From contig DASUGM010000138.1 of NCBI GenBank assembly GCA_036274055.1, positions 1 to 31,157 on the forward strand: DNA of 31,157 nucleotides. Reading direction: 5' to 3'. The position numbers and the translations under genes are program-made. The notes under the pieces are model-generated. The model searched no databases. It saw only the letters and a list, made by a program, of their open reading frames with translations, and was not told the DNA's origin. The number at the start of each line of letters is the position of its first letter. Position 1 is the first letter of the stretch. Origin of the DNA: DASUGM01 sp036274055. Its GTDB lineage: Bacteria; Acidobacteriota; Vicinamibacteria; Vicinamibacterales; SCN-69-37. Positions 1-10,306 of the stretch are shown here, piece after piece.

Positions 1-268
1 CGTCGATCCGGTCGCCGTTGACGAAGGTGCCGTTGGTGCTCTGGAGATCGCGGACCGCATAGCGGCCGTCGACCGCGACGATGGCCGCGTGCTCTTTCGA
101 AACCTTGCTCGAGTAGATGGTGTGTCCCGCGGTCTCGGACCGGCCGAGGACGAAGGGCAGCGCGAGAAGGGGCACGCGCTGCATGGGTCCGCCCATCTCG
201 GCGAAATGTTCGAGATAGGGCCGAAGGGCGCCGTCGGCGGACCGCTCCGGTGGCAAAGTCGGGTCCAT
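1..268 (-). CDS. FHA-domain protein, N-terminal part (cut by window edge)
   Basis: Reading the minus strand from the ATG at 268 gives 89 residues with no stop before the window edge. The frame begins MDPTLPPERSADGALRPY. Residues about 31-89 carry forkhead-associated (FHA) hallmarks: a GRSE strand (about 42-45), SSKVSKEH (about 53-60) containing the conserved Ser and His, and LQSTNGTFVNG (about 75-85). FHA domains bind phosphothreonine peptides and usually act in cytoplasmic Ser/Thr kinase signalling. No signal peptide is seen. The effector domain lies outside the window; in related bacteria N-terminal FHA domains are joined to GGDEF, EAL, ATPase or secretion modules, so the full function is open. 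The gene is divergent from padR across a 290-bp gap. Confidence 0.85.
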   Translation of the reverse strand, partial: MDPTLPPERSADGALRPYLEHFAEMGGPMQRVPLLALPFVLGRSETAGHTIYSSKVSKEHAAIVAVDGRYAVRDLQSTNGTFVNGDRID

Positions 269-390
269 GATCGCTGTCGGTCGTCTCGGCTATTGAGTCC
301 GGCCTCATTAGTAGCGCGAAAGTGTCGCCTTTCATAGGACTGGTCCGGCGGGATCGTCGGCCCAGCGCCATGACGTGAAACGAGTGGTGC

Positions 391-484
391 CACACCGCTT
401 CTCTTTGTTGGAAACCCTTGCGAAATGCGTGCTGCGTAGAAACCCACGTCTCTCGGTGAAGCTCATGAAGAGCACGCCGCAAGC
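391..484. repeat. Interspersed repeat R2, copy A
   Basis: This segment shares an ordered series of words with 10315-10400: CTTCT-TTG, GAAA-CCCT, GCGA-ATGCG, AGAA, then GTGAAG-TCATGAAGAGC. The second copy lies 10 kb away and has an inverted partner arm. Here only one arm is clear. The repeat fills the middle of the gap between the divergent FHA gene and padR. I see no ORF of substance in it. Confidence 0.6.
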
Positions 485-541
485 GCTTTTCACTCCGTCT
501 CCGCAGTCCCTGCCAGCAGGAACTATCGCTCCCGCTCTTCG

Positions 542-558
542 TATATTGTTAACGTTGT
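542..558 (+). promoter_or_regulatory. Possible padR promoter with leaderless start
   Basis: A -10-like hexamer TATATT (542-547) sits 11 nt before the padR ATG, followed by the palindrome GTTAAC (548-553). There is no purine-rich ribosome-binding site between them. A transcript starting 6-8 nt after the hexamer would begin at or near the ATG and be leaderless. GTTAAC could belong to an autoregulatory PadR operator, but this is inference from position only. Confidence 0.35.
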
Positions 559-896
559 ATGCCACATGAAGGTCTCGGCGAATTCGAGCAATTGGTCCTG
601 CTCGCCGTCGTCCGCTTGTCGAACGGAAACAGCGATGTCTACGGCGTCCCGATCGTCGAGGAGATCGAAAAGCGCACGAAACGGAAGCCCGCGCGCGCGG
701 CTGTCTACATCACGCTGCGCCGGCTCGAACGCAAGGGTCTGATCGCGTCGTGGACCAGCGAGCCCGGCGATGATCGCGGCGGCAAAGCCCGCCACTGCGT
801 GAAGATGACCGCCGCCGGGACCAGGGCGCTCCGCGAGGCGCGGTGGGCGATGAATCAGATGTGGACCGGGCTCGATCTCGGCGCCGGAGACCGGCG

Positions 897-900
<4 letters not shown>
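559..900 (+). CDS. PadR-family transcriptional regulator (acidobacterial type)
   Basis: 113 residues, a usual length for short PadR proteins. Residues about 7-80 form a winged helix: GEFEQLVLLAVVRL opens helix 1, YGVPIVEEIEKRT is typical PadR, and the recognition helix and wing follow in AAVYITLRRLERKGL and DDRGGKARHCVKMTAAG. It should bind DNA as a dimer and repress nearby genes. The ATG at 559 gives the usual PadR N-terminus. The stop codon overlaps the GTG of the next gene by 4 nt (GTGA), so the two are co-transcribed and probably translationally coupled. Pairing of this PadR subfamily (TIGR03433 type) with an ADOP permease is common in Acidobacteriota. The permease operon itself is the likely target; the inducer is unknown. 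Confidence 0.93.
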
Positions 901-3629
<2,729 letters not shown>

Positions 3630-3630
3630 G

Positions 3631-3727
3631 GACGGGGGACGGGGGTGTTTTGCGAGAGCAACCCCCGTCCCCCATCCTGCTTGACGGGGGACGGGGCTAG
3701 CTTTTTGCCAGAGCAACCCCGTCCCCC
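3631..3727. repeat. Tandem pair of G-rich heptamer hairpins
   Basis: Two successive hairpins fill the gap between the convergent ADOP and DinB genes. Hairpin 1 has a perfect 13-bp stem (3634-3646 with 3661-3673). Hairpin 2 has an 11-bp stem (3686-3696 with 3717-3727). Both loops contain TTTTGC and AGAGCAA, so the pair arose by duplication of a unit of about 50 bp. The arms contain GACGGGG in 7-bp register. A bidirectional terminator role is possible here, but neither stem is followed by a U-run. Confidence 0.85.
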
Positions 3728-3733
3728 CACCTC

Positions 3734-4180
3734 TTAGCTTGCCAGCTCCGCCGCGAACGGATCTTCGTCCGCCGTGGGACCGTAGACCGACGGGACTGGT
3801 ATGTCGAGCAGGCGCAGGTAAACCAGCAGCTGGCCGCGGTGGTGATACCAGTGGTTGAGCATGATCGCGCGCGTGAAGGCGGCGCGCGGCATCGCCATCA
3901 GCTCCTTGCCGTGGTGCATCAGTCGCCAAGTTGCGTTCATTGCCGCATCGTCGAACCTGCCAAGCCGTTGCTTCGCGTGCGCGATGCTGGCGTCGAGCGC
4001 GGGCGCCAGTTCGGCGACTGACGCGGGCTGCGGCTGCACGAACGCCGGCCGCTCGGTGAGCGCGTCCATCGCCGCCATCTCAGCGACGATGCCGGGCACG
4101 GTGGCGACGTGCAGCGCGAGCTGTCCGAGGTCCGTGATCGAGGTCGGGTGTCGTTTATGCAGTCGATGCATAAACGACAC
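3734..4180 (-). CDS. DinB-like protein, N-terminally shortened (possible pseudogene)
   Basis: 148 residues. From residue 11 the protein matches DinB/YfiT-like four-helix proteins: HPTSITDLGQLALHVATVPG, then TWRLMHHGKELMAMPRAAF, LNHWYHHRGQLLVYLR and the C-terminal VPSVYGPTADEDPF. The usual metal ligands are visible (His in LALHV, His residues in HWYHHRG). Relatives have about 30 more residues (helix 1) ahead of this point. Here that part is missing and the first 10 codons lie in a perfect 22-bp palindrome (4140-4188). The GTG at 4180 has AAGGAGG about 4 nt upstream, so a shortened protein could still be translated. Bacterial members include thiol-dependent metal enzymes; no substrate can be assigned. 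Confidence 0.75.
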   Translation of the reverse strand: MSFMHRLHKRHPTSITDLGQLALHVATVPGIVAEMAAMDALTERPAFVQPQPASVAELAPALDASIAHAKQRLGRFDDAAMNATWRLMHHGKELMAMPRAAFTRAIMLNHWYHHRGQLLVYLRLLDIPVPSVYGPTADEDPFAAELAS

Positions 4181-4188
4181 CCGACCTC
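4140..4188. repeat. Perfect 22-bp inverted repeat at the DinB 5' end
   Basis: Arms 4140-4161 and 4167-4188 are perfectly complementary with a 5-nt loop. On the plus strand the stem runs into CCTTTTTTT, giving the form of an intrinsic terminator for plus-strand transcripts. The two neighbouring genes are on the minus strand, so it would only stop antisense read-through from the ADOP gene. One arm encodes native DinB residues (HKRHPTS), which suggests the other arm is an inverted copy made at a truncation breakpoint. Confidence 0.9.
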
Positions 4189-4194
4189 CTTTTT

Positions 4195-7176
4195 TTAGAA
4201 CAAGTAGCGAATCTGAATCTGGAACATCCGCGGCGGATCGACGTTGGCGAACGCCGGAGAGACCGCCTCCCGCCCGCCGGTGCTCACGAGTTGACCGAAC
4301 GTGCTCGCCGCCTCGTTGCCGTTGCCCCAGGTGGTGATGCCGCGGGCGAGGTAGTTGCCATGGTTGAAGAGGTTGAAGCCCTCCAGACGGAGCAGCACCG
4401 CGCGGCCGCCCTTCTTGATCCGGCCTTCGACGAACATCGACACGTCCTGGAGGCCGGTGCCGCGGAACGACGATTTGCTCAAAAGCTGGCCGTCGACGAC
4501 CGGACGGTCATTGTTCGAGCCGTCGCCGTTGTTGTCCACGCCCGTGGTCGCGTTGAACGGCCGCGCCGACGCCAACATCGTCACCGTGCCCGCGGTGATG
4601 TTGTAGGGCAGCTGGTATGAGAACGAGATCACCGCGCGGTGGCGCTGATCGAGGACGCTTGGTCCGCGCTCTTCCTCGCCAAGACGACTGGGCGACGATT
4701 GATTTGGCGCGATGCCGTTACCGTCGGGCTCGCTCGTGTTCGTCGACTTCGAGAGCGTGTAGCCGACCGACAGGTTCCACTTCGGGAAACCGCGGAAGCT
4801 GACCTGCGTCTGCAGGCCGTCGTAGTCGGCGACGCCGAGGTTGGTGAGCACGTTGACCTGACGCACGCCGCCGTTGACCGGCAGGATCGGCCGAGTCGCG
4901 TTGGCCTGCGCCACGGTGCGCGTCTGGCCGGCCGCAGTGCGATCGAACGCCGACGGCGCGTTGAGATCGACCGTGCGATCGAGGTCGGTCCAGTGCTGGT
5001 GCACGTAGTCGGCCGCCACGAACACGCCGCGCTTCACTTCGCGCTCGATGCCGATGGTCATGACCTGGCTGCGCGGGTTGACGAGCTCGTTCGGGTAGTT
5101 CGGCAGCGCGTCGAAGTTCAGGCCGTACCGCGCAAACTGCTCGCGGTACTCGTCGGCGCGGCCGGCGCGGATGGTGATGTCGCGCGCCGGCAGCTGCGAC
5201 GGCGGCAGCGTGTTCGGATCGAAGTTCACCGGCACGCACGGAGCCTCCAGGCAGGTCGGGAAACCGAACTGCCCCGGCGTCGCCGTGTAGGTCACGAAGC
5301 CGTCGAGACCGCCGGTGAGCGCGCCGGCGACCGAGTTCGAACGGATCTGCGTGTAATACATCCCATAGCCGCCGCGCACCGACGTCCGCGCGTCGCCCCT
5401 GGGATGCCAGCCGAAGCCGACGCGCGGCGCGACGTTGCCGCGCGCGTCGGTGAGCGTCTGCACGTCGTAACGCAGGCCGGCGTCGATCGTCAGATCGCTG
5501 TTGACGCGGAAGCTGTCCTGCACGAAGAACGCGAGCAGCCACTGGCTCAGTTCATAGCTGGTGATCCCGAAGCTGATTGGCTGCTGGTAGTTCTGGACGT
5601 CGGCCAGCGTCAGCTGATCGAACGGCGCCGTCGTCGAGTTGAGGAAGTTGAACGTGCCGAGCATCGCCTGGCCCGGCTCGTTGCCGGTGCCGCCGGAGGT
5701 GTGGTGCACGATGCTCGCGCCCGAACGCACGAAGTGGTTGCCGCGCGTCCAGGACAGCGTATCCGCGAACTGGAGCTGATGGCCGAACAAATCGGACAGA
5801 CGCGACTGCCCGATCGTGAAGGGCACCGAGCCGCCGCGCACGTAGGTCGTCGACAGCTCCGCGGCCTCCCATTTCGTCACCGGATCGCCGTTCAGGTACG
5901 CGATGCGCGCCTCGTTCAGCATCGTCGGGCTGAGCACCATGGTGTGGTTCGCCTGCAGCGTCCACGCCGCGCGCGAGTACTTGCGCGCCACGCTCGGCGC
6001 GTTGGTGCCGCCGACGGCGTCCTGCGGGTTGTCGTCATAGAACGTGTCGCTGTTCAGGCGCACCATCAGCGTCTGCGACGGCGTCAGCTTGTGGTCGACG
6101 CGGCCGTTGAACAACGTCTGACGGTAATGGCCGACCCACTCGAGATTGCCGTCGGCCGGCAGCACGAACGACGGCAGTGTCGGCGACAGCAACGCGGTGC
6201 GATCCTGCCGCGTGTGATCGACGGTGGCGAAGTAAAACGTCTTGTCCGCCTTGAACGCGCCGCCGACCGTGCCGGAGTACTGATTCAGCTTGTCGGGGAT
6301 GTCGACCGGCAACACATGCTGCAACGTCGACGGCGTGACGCAACTGGCGACCGTCGACGGGCAGAAACCATCCGTCGAGAAGTCCTCTGACTGCCACGAG
6401 CCCGGCCTGTTCATGTAGAGACCTTCGCCGTGCAAGGCGTTGGTGCCCGCCTTGGTGACGATGTTCAGCGCCGGACCCGAGGTCCAGCCGAACTCCGACG
6501 AAAACGCGTTCGAGAGCACCTGCATTTCCTGCACCGCGCCGATTGGCACGGTGGCGATCGCGGTCTGGCGTCCCCAGCCTTCGTCGTTGTTCATGCCGTC
6601 GAGCGTCACCGTCGTCTGGCGCCGGCCGCCGGCGCCGGTGACGAAATAGGTCGCGTTGACGAACAGGTCGCCGGTGCCCTTTGCCGATCGGAACGACGCG
6701 CTCAGCAGCGGCACCGACGTGATCTTGCGGCCCAGGATCGGCGTCTCATCGATCACCGCCGCGGGTAACCGGGTGCCGATCTGCGCGTCGGCGCGGGTGC
6801 CGCTGGTCGTGCCGTATACGGTGACCTCGCTCTTGCCGCCGCTGGCGACGAGCTTCACGCGCACGGTCGCGATCTCGCCCGCGCGCAGAGTCAGGCCGGT
6901 GACGTCATCGGCCGTGAAACCCTGCTTAGCGACGCTGATCTTGTACTCACCGGTGAGCGGCAGCGCCGCGACCGTCGCCGAGCCTTCCGCGCCGGAGACG
7001 GCTTCACGGACCGCACTGGTCGCGGTATTGGTGACCGTCACTTTCGCGTCCTTGACGACGCCGCCGCTCTGATCGACGACGACGACGATCAGCGACCCGG
7101 TGTTAGGCGATTGCGCCGCGGCAGGAAGCGCCGCGGCAAGAAGGATCAAGACGAGAGCGAGCAATCTGGTACGCAT
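4195..7176 (-). CDS. TonB-dependent outer-membrane receptor (Oar-like)
   Basis: 993 residues from the ATG at 7176, chosen because it opens a clear signal peptide (MRTRLLALVLILLAAALPAAAQ); the longer open frame runs back into repeat DNA. GAGGAC about 12 nt upstream may be the ribosome-binding site. Residues about 27-110 form a carboxypeptidase regulatory-like beta-sandwich (GSLIVVVVDQSGGVVKDAKV). A TonB plug follows at about 145-260 (VTLDGMNNDEGW), then a long outer-membrane beta-barrel. The C-terminus FQIQIRYLF ends in Phe, as outer-membrane proteins do. This family is greatly expanded in Acidobacteriota and is presumed to import oligosaccharides, peptides or chelates. The substrate is unknown. 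A LamG-like secreted protein and an ABC system lie upstream on the same strand, separated by a 173-bp foldback. Confidence 0.93.
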   Translation of the reverse strand: MRTRLLALVLILLAAALPAAAQSPNTGSLIVVVVDQSGGVVKDAKVTVTNTATSAVREAVSGAEGSATVAALPLTGEYKISVAKQGFTADDVTGLTLRAGEIATVRVKLVASGGKSEVTVYGTTSGTRADAQIGTRLPAAVIDETPILGRKITSVPLLSASFRSAKGTGDLFVNATYFVTGAGGRRQTTVTLDGMNNDEGWGRQTAIATVPIGAVQEMQVLSNAFSSEFGWTSGPALNIVTKAGTNALHGEGLYMNRPGSWQSEDFSTDGFCPSTVASCVTPSTLQHVLPVDIPDKLNQYSGTVGGAFKADKTFYFATVDHTRQDRTALLSPTLPSFVLPADGNLEWVGHYRQTLFNGRVDHKLTPSQTLMVRLNSDTFYDDNPQDAVGGTNAPSVARKYSRAAWTLQANHTMVLSPTMLNEARIAYLNGDPVTKWEAAELSTTYVRGGSVPFTIGQSRLSDLFGHQLQFADTLSWTRGNHFVRSGASIVHHTSGGTGNEPGQAMLGTFNFLNSTTAPFDQLTLADVQNYQQPISFGITSYELSQWLLAFFVQDSFRVNSDLTIDAGLRYDVQTLTDARGNVAPRVGFGWHPRGDARTSVRGGYGMYYTQIRSNSVAGALTGGLDGFVTYTATPGQFGFPTCLEAPCVPVNFDPNTLPPSQLPARDITIRAGRADEYREQFARYGLNFDALPNYPNELVNPRSQVMTIGIEREVKRGVFVAADYVHQHWTDLDRTVDLNAPSAFDRTAAGQTRTVAQANATRPILPVNGGVRQVNVLTNLGVADYDGLQTQVSFRGFPKWNLSVGYTLSKSTNTSEPDGNGIAPNQSSPSRLGEEERGPSVLDQRHRAVISFSYQLPYNITAGTVTMLASARPFNATTGVDNNGDGSNNDRPVVDGQLLSKSSFRGTGLQDVSMFVEGRIKKGGRAVLLRLEGFNLFNHGNYLARGITTWGNGNEAASTFGQLVSTGGREAVSPAFANVDPPRMFQIQIRYLF

Positions 7177-7220
7177 ATTGAGACAGGTCCTCGAATAAAC
7201 AACTGAGTAGAGCTGAGAGA

Positions 7221-7393
7221 TGAGCACTGAGTGAAGTGCACTTGCCAAGAGCGATTCACAGGGAGAAGCACGAGAAAACCATGAGAAAACCAGGGAGAGT
7301 CTTTCTTGAAGAACCTCTCGTGATTTTCCTCTTGCTCTTCTCTTTCTTCTCCCTGTGAATCGCTCTTGGCAGATGCTGTTCCCTCAGTGCTCA
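7221..7393. repeat. Nested foldback, repeat family R1 copy 1
   Basis: The inner arms 7243-7268 and 7346-7371 are a perfect 26-bp inverted repeat (TGCCAAGAGCGATTCACAGG and on). Outside them 7221-7231 pairs with 7383-7393 (TGAGCACTGAG); the outer right side is a 7-bp tandem (CTCAGTG, CTCAGCG). The spacer is itself partly self-complementary. It lies between the LamG-like gene and the TonB receptor, so it forms the receptor's leader or spacer. A second copy is at 21639-21743. Confidence 0.9.
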
Positions 7394-7400
7394 GCGCGCA

Positions 7401-8120
7401 TCACTTGGAGCTGACCTCGTAGTCCTTGAAATTGCTGATGCTGTCGGTCTTCGACCACAGCCCGACCTTGCCCGAAATCGGCTCGGTCCAGGTGTGCTCG
7501 AGAACGAGCTTGCCGTCCAGGTAACCCTTGATGTCCGCGCCGGCGACGGTGACCTTGAGCTCGTGCCACTCGCCGGCCGGGATCTCCATGCGCTCGCCGC
7601 GCTTGACCATCGAGCGCACACCGTCGTGAAACACCCACAGGCGAACGTCGCGGTCCTTGCCGTTGTGGCGGATCGCCAGGTAGTCGCCGTTGACCTTGCC
7701 GTTGAAGAGGATGCCGCTGCAGGAGTCGAGCGTGCCGCCGACGGTCTTGAACTTGGTCGTGATCGTGCCGCCGGTGAAGGTGTCGACGCTCTTGAGATAG
7801 GCGACCGGGTAGTAGGCGAACGCTTTGACTTTGTCGAGGAAGGCTTCGTGCTCGGCGCCGTAGATGGCGCGCGCGTTTTCGGCGAGGCTGCGTGCCGGCT
7901 GGCTCTTGAGGTCGGCTTTCCACTGCGTGCCGTCGACCTGGATCGCCTTGTCGGGGCCGTCCTGGACGACCACCCATCCGCCGACCATCGGCAGGAACGT
8001 CGTCGGCTCGGCGCCGACCTTTTCCCTGCTGAGATCGACTTTGACGTCGGCGGCGCGCAGCGACGCCAGCGCGACCAGCGCCGTCAGGGCGACGGCCGCG
8101 ATACGGATACGGGACTTCAT
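7401..8120 (-). CDS. Secreted LamG/DUF1080-like (concanavalin-fold) protein
   Basis: 239 residues from the ATG at 8120, preceded by AGGAG at a good distance. Residues 1-23 are a signal peptide (MKSRIRIAAVALTALVALAS). The rest resembles concanavalin-like jelly-roll domains of the 3-keto-disaccharide hydrolase / DUF1080 group: TTKFKTVGGTLDSCSGILF, YLAIRHNGKDRDVRLWVF, an EWHELKVTVAGADIKGYLDG strand pair, and GKVGLWSKTDSISNFKDYEV at the end. Such domains bind or cleave carbohydrates; no catalytic residues can be assigned by eye. The ATG overlaps the stop of the ABC permease by 4 nt (ATGA), so it is the last gene of that operon. Coupling of this domain to an ABC-2 exporter is uncommon and suggests the protein works with the exporter in the periplasm. 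Confidence 0.8.
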   Translation of the reverse strand: MKSRIRIAAVALTALVALASLRAADVKVDLSREKVGAEPTTFLPMVGGWVVVQDGPDKAIQVDGTQWKADLKSQPARSLAENARAIYGAEHEAFLDKVKAFAYYPVAYLKSVDTFTGGTITTKFKTVGGTLDSCSGILFNGKVNGDYLAIRHNGKDRDVRLWVFHDGVRSMVKRGERMEIPAGEWHELKVTVAGADIKGYLDGKLVLEHTWTEPISGKVGLWSKTDSISNFKDYEVSSK

Positions 8121-9457
8121 ATCGGTCTCCTCTTCCTGTTGAAAAACCCGGCGCTCAGAGCAGCGACGGGCCAGATGATGTAGAACAGCCACGCAGCGCC
8201 AACCGGCTGCGCGACCAGGGGATGGCCGGCGAACGAGTCTTCCTCGCCGTCGGCAAGCGCCGGCGCGCCGGAAAGTTCGATGATGGTGTTGACGATGATC
8301 GGCTCGGCGGTCGAGCGCTCCATCACGCGCTTGTCGCCGAGCGCGTACCAGATCTCGCCGTAGCCGGTGCCTTGCGGCTCGAACAGTCCGGTCGCCGTCG
8401 ACGACGTGTAGACGATGTCGACGTCCTTCATCGTCCGACGCAGTTTGGCGAAGGCGCCATGTTCGAGATCGAAGCGGCGAGGATCCTCGGGCGCGAGCCG
8501 GGCATTGATCCGCAGCGGCGCCGAGATCGCCTCGAGCGCCGCCCCTTCGCGTTCGGTGAAGGAGTTGCGCCGGTTCTCCGAGACGTCGAGATCGCCGGGA
8601 ATCATCGCGCCGCCAAAGGCAGCCGCGGCCGTCAAGGCGCCGGCCATCACGGAAAGCACGACGCGGCGCCGGGCCGGCTGGCCGATGCGCAGCCAGATCG
8701 CGGCGATCGTCAACCCGCCGAGGGTGATCGCCGAGACCACGAGAACCGCGCTGATGCGGAACAGCCCGTGCTCGAACCCGCGCAGCATCGCCGTCGGCAT
8801 GTACGACGCCAGCGCTTCCCACCAGCCGCCGCGTCCGAGCGAGATGAACTCATACGCCCAGGTGCCGACGGTGACGCCGAGCGCAACGATCGCCGCGGTC
8901 GCCGGGTGCTCGGTCGTCGCCGCGGCTGCGACCGCAATCGCGATCGTCAGCGCTGCATGGAGCGCATGGCCGAGCGACAGATTGACGAGTTCGGGCAGCG
9001 ACGTCGCGCCGCCGTAGCTCGTCCACAGCGCGCAGGCAAGCACGCCGGCGAGGCTGGCGATCAGGCAGCCGGCGAAGAGGACGATACCTTTTGCCGCGAC
9101 CATCGTTCGCGTCGACACCCGCGGCTGCTGCAGCAGGATCTTGTGCGCGCCGCTCTGGATGTCCCCTGAGACCGCGCGAATCGCGACGAACGGCAGCAGG
9201 AACGTGGCAATGAGATCGAACGCGCCGAAGGTGGGGATGAAGACGCCGTCGAGCGGCGTCAGTGCTTCGGCCAGGCCGGCCGGTCCGCCGGCGCCGCCGC
9301 TCATTTCGCTGAACGAGCGCACCGCGCCGATGAACGACAATCCGACCAGCGGGCCGGTCAGCGCGAGCATCACCCACCAGGCGCGTGACGCCATCAGCTC
9401 GCGCCATTCCTTGGCGAGCAGCCACGAGAACGGCGCGGCCGCGCTAGGTGAGGGCAA
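8117..9457 (-). CDS. ABC-2 permease fused to a GldG-like periplasmic domain
   Basis: 446 residues. Residues about 1-275 form a six-TM ABC-2 permease: WLLAKEWRELMASRAWW before TM1, then FLLPFVAIRAVSGDIQSGAH, which is typical of GldF/NosY-like proteins. After TM6 (about 263-285) comes a soluble block at about 288-400 (LDVSENRRNSFTEREGAALE, RRFDLEHGAFAKLRRTMKDV, GYGEIWYALGD) resembling the extracytoplasmic ABC_transp_aux domain of GldG. A last TM sits near 425-440 before RKRRPI. GldF and GldG functions thus appear fused in one chain. The start overlaps the ATPase gene by 14 nt and the stop overlaps the LamG-like gene by 4 nt. Gliding is not implied; related systems are exporters of unknown substrate. 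Confidence 0.85.
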   Translation of the reverse strand: MPSPSAAAPFSWLLAKEWRELMASRAWWVMLALTGPLVGLSFIGAVRSFSEMSGGAGGPAGLAEALTPLDGVFIPTFGAFDLIATFLLPFVAIRAVSGDIQSGAHKILLQQPRVSTRTMVAAKGIVLFAGCLIASLAGVLACALWTSYGGATSLPELVNLSLGHALHAALTIAIAVAAAATTEHPATAAIVALGVTVGTWAYEFISLGRGGWWEALASYMPTAMLRGFEHGLFRISAVLVVSAITLGGLTIAAIWLRIGQPARRRVVLSVMAGALTAAAAFGGAMIPGDLDVSENRRNSFTEREGAALEAISAPLRINARLAPEDPRRFDLEHGAFAKLRRTMKDVDIVYTSSTATGLFEPQGTGYGEIWYALGDKRVMERSTAEPIIVNTIIELSGAPALADGEEDSFAGHPLVAQPVGAAWLFYIIWPVAALSAGFFNRKRRPI

Positions 9458-10169
9458 GGAAGATCTCCTCGAGCGACGCGCCCGCGGGCGTCAGCCCTCG
9501 CGCCGCGGCCTGCACCGCGAGCTCGTCGACCGTGCCCTCGGCGGTGACGTGGCCGCGATCGATCAGCACGAAGCGATCGCAGACTCGCGCCGCGTCGTTG
9601 ATCTGGTGGATCGAGAGAAACAGCGTCCGTCCCGCCGCCGCGTGGGCCCGCAGTACCGCCGCGACTTCGCGGCTCTGACGCAGGTCGAGGCCGTCGAACG
9701 GCTCGTCGGCGAGCAGCACCGGCTGTGGCATCAACAGGCCAATCGCCAGCACGGTGCGCTTGCGCTGGCCTTTGGACAGCGTGCCGATCGGTTGATCGAG
9801 CAGCGCCTCGAGATCGAGCGCGCGCACGACTGCGTCGCGCTCGCTGGCGCGGCCGCCGAAGTAGCCGACGGTGAAATCGAGCGCCCAGCGAATCGTCTGC
9901 GCCGGCCACGGGGCGATGCCGTCGGGGACGTAGGCCAGCCGATCGGCGCGCGCTTTGGCGTCGAGCGCGGCGCCACCGGCGTGAACCGAACCACGATCGG
10001 CCGGCAGCACGCCCGCGAGACACTCGAACAACGTCGTCTTGCCGGCGCCGTTGGGTCCGATCAGCCCGAGCACCTCGCCGGTACGGATGGATAGCGTCAC
10101 GGCGTCAAGAGCATGTAACGCGCCGTAGGTCTTGGTGAGATCGGTGACGTGCAGGGTATCGGGCAGCAA
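9444..10169 (-). CDS. ABC transporter ATP-binding protein
   Basis: 241 residues. Walker A GPNGAGKTT (38-46), a short signature LSKGQ (131-135), Walker B VLLADEP (151-157) with D-loop GLDL, and the H-loop His near 188 (LSIHQ) are all present, so the ATPase looks active. The start is a TTG at 10169; no in-frame ATG occurs before an upstream stop about 40 nt away, and no strong ribosome-binding site is seen. It powers the permease-GldG fusion encoded immediately downstream with a 14-nt overlap. It belongs to the ABC-2 exporter ATPases (CcmA/GldA-like). It is the first gene of a three-gene operon, preceded by a 336-bp gap that must hold the promoter. Confidence 0.93.
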   Translation of the reverse strand: MLPDTLHVTDLTKTYGALHALDAVTLSIRTGEVLGLIGPNGAGKTTLFECLAGVLPADRGSVHAGGAALDAKARADRLAYVPDGIAPWPAQTIRWALDFTVGYFGGRASERDAVVRALDLEALLDQPIGTLSKGQRKRTVLAIGLLMPQPVLLADEPFDGLDLRQSREVAAVLRAHAAAGRTLFLSIHQINDAARVCDRFVLIDRGHVTAEGTVDELAVQAAARGLTPAGASLEEIFLALT

Positions 10170-10306
10170 CGTGAAAGCGCCCCGGAAGCGCCGGAATCTG
10201 TGACTTTAGGGGCTGGCGCGAGCTACTACCAGAGGTCGTGGCTGAGGCTGCGACGCCAATACTCCACGCGGGTTTACGGGGAAAGAGCCTTCAACATGAA
10301 GGACAG
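10170..10306. other. Gene-free spacer, probable promoter region of the ABC operon
   Basis: Part of the 336-bp gap between the M1 peptidase gene and the ABC operon. No ORF with coding character and no RNA gene is visible. Transcription of the ABC operon must begin here or inside the foldback on its far side, but I cannot point to a convincing -35/-10 pair. Confidence 0.4.

Noticed and set aside
4140..4195. Intrinsic terminator of the TonB receptor gene
   Set aside because: The T-run is on the plus strand, so for the minus-strand receptor transcript the stem is preceded, not followed, by the run; recorded as a repeat instead.
4639..6390. 583-codon open frame on the plus strand inside the TonB receptor gene
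   Set aside because: Antisense shadow of the receptor, with Arg/Val/Glu-rich low-complexity product and no recognisable motif.
7221..7393. Riboswitch or structured leader for the TonB receptor
   Set aside because: The same element recurs between convergent genes at 21639-21743, where it cannot be a leader, and no known riboswitch core is visible.
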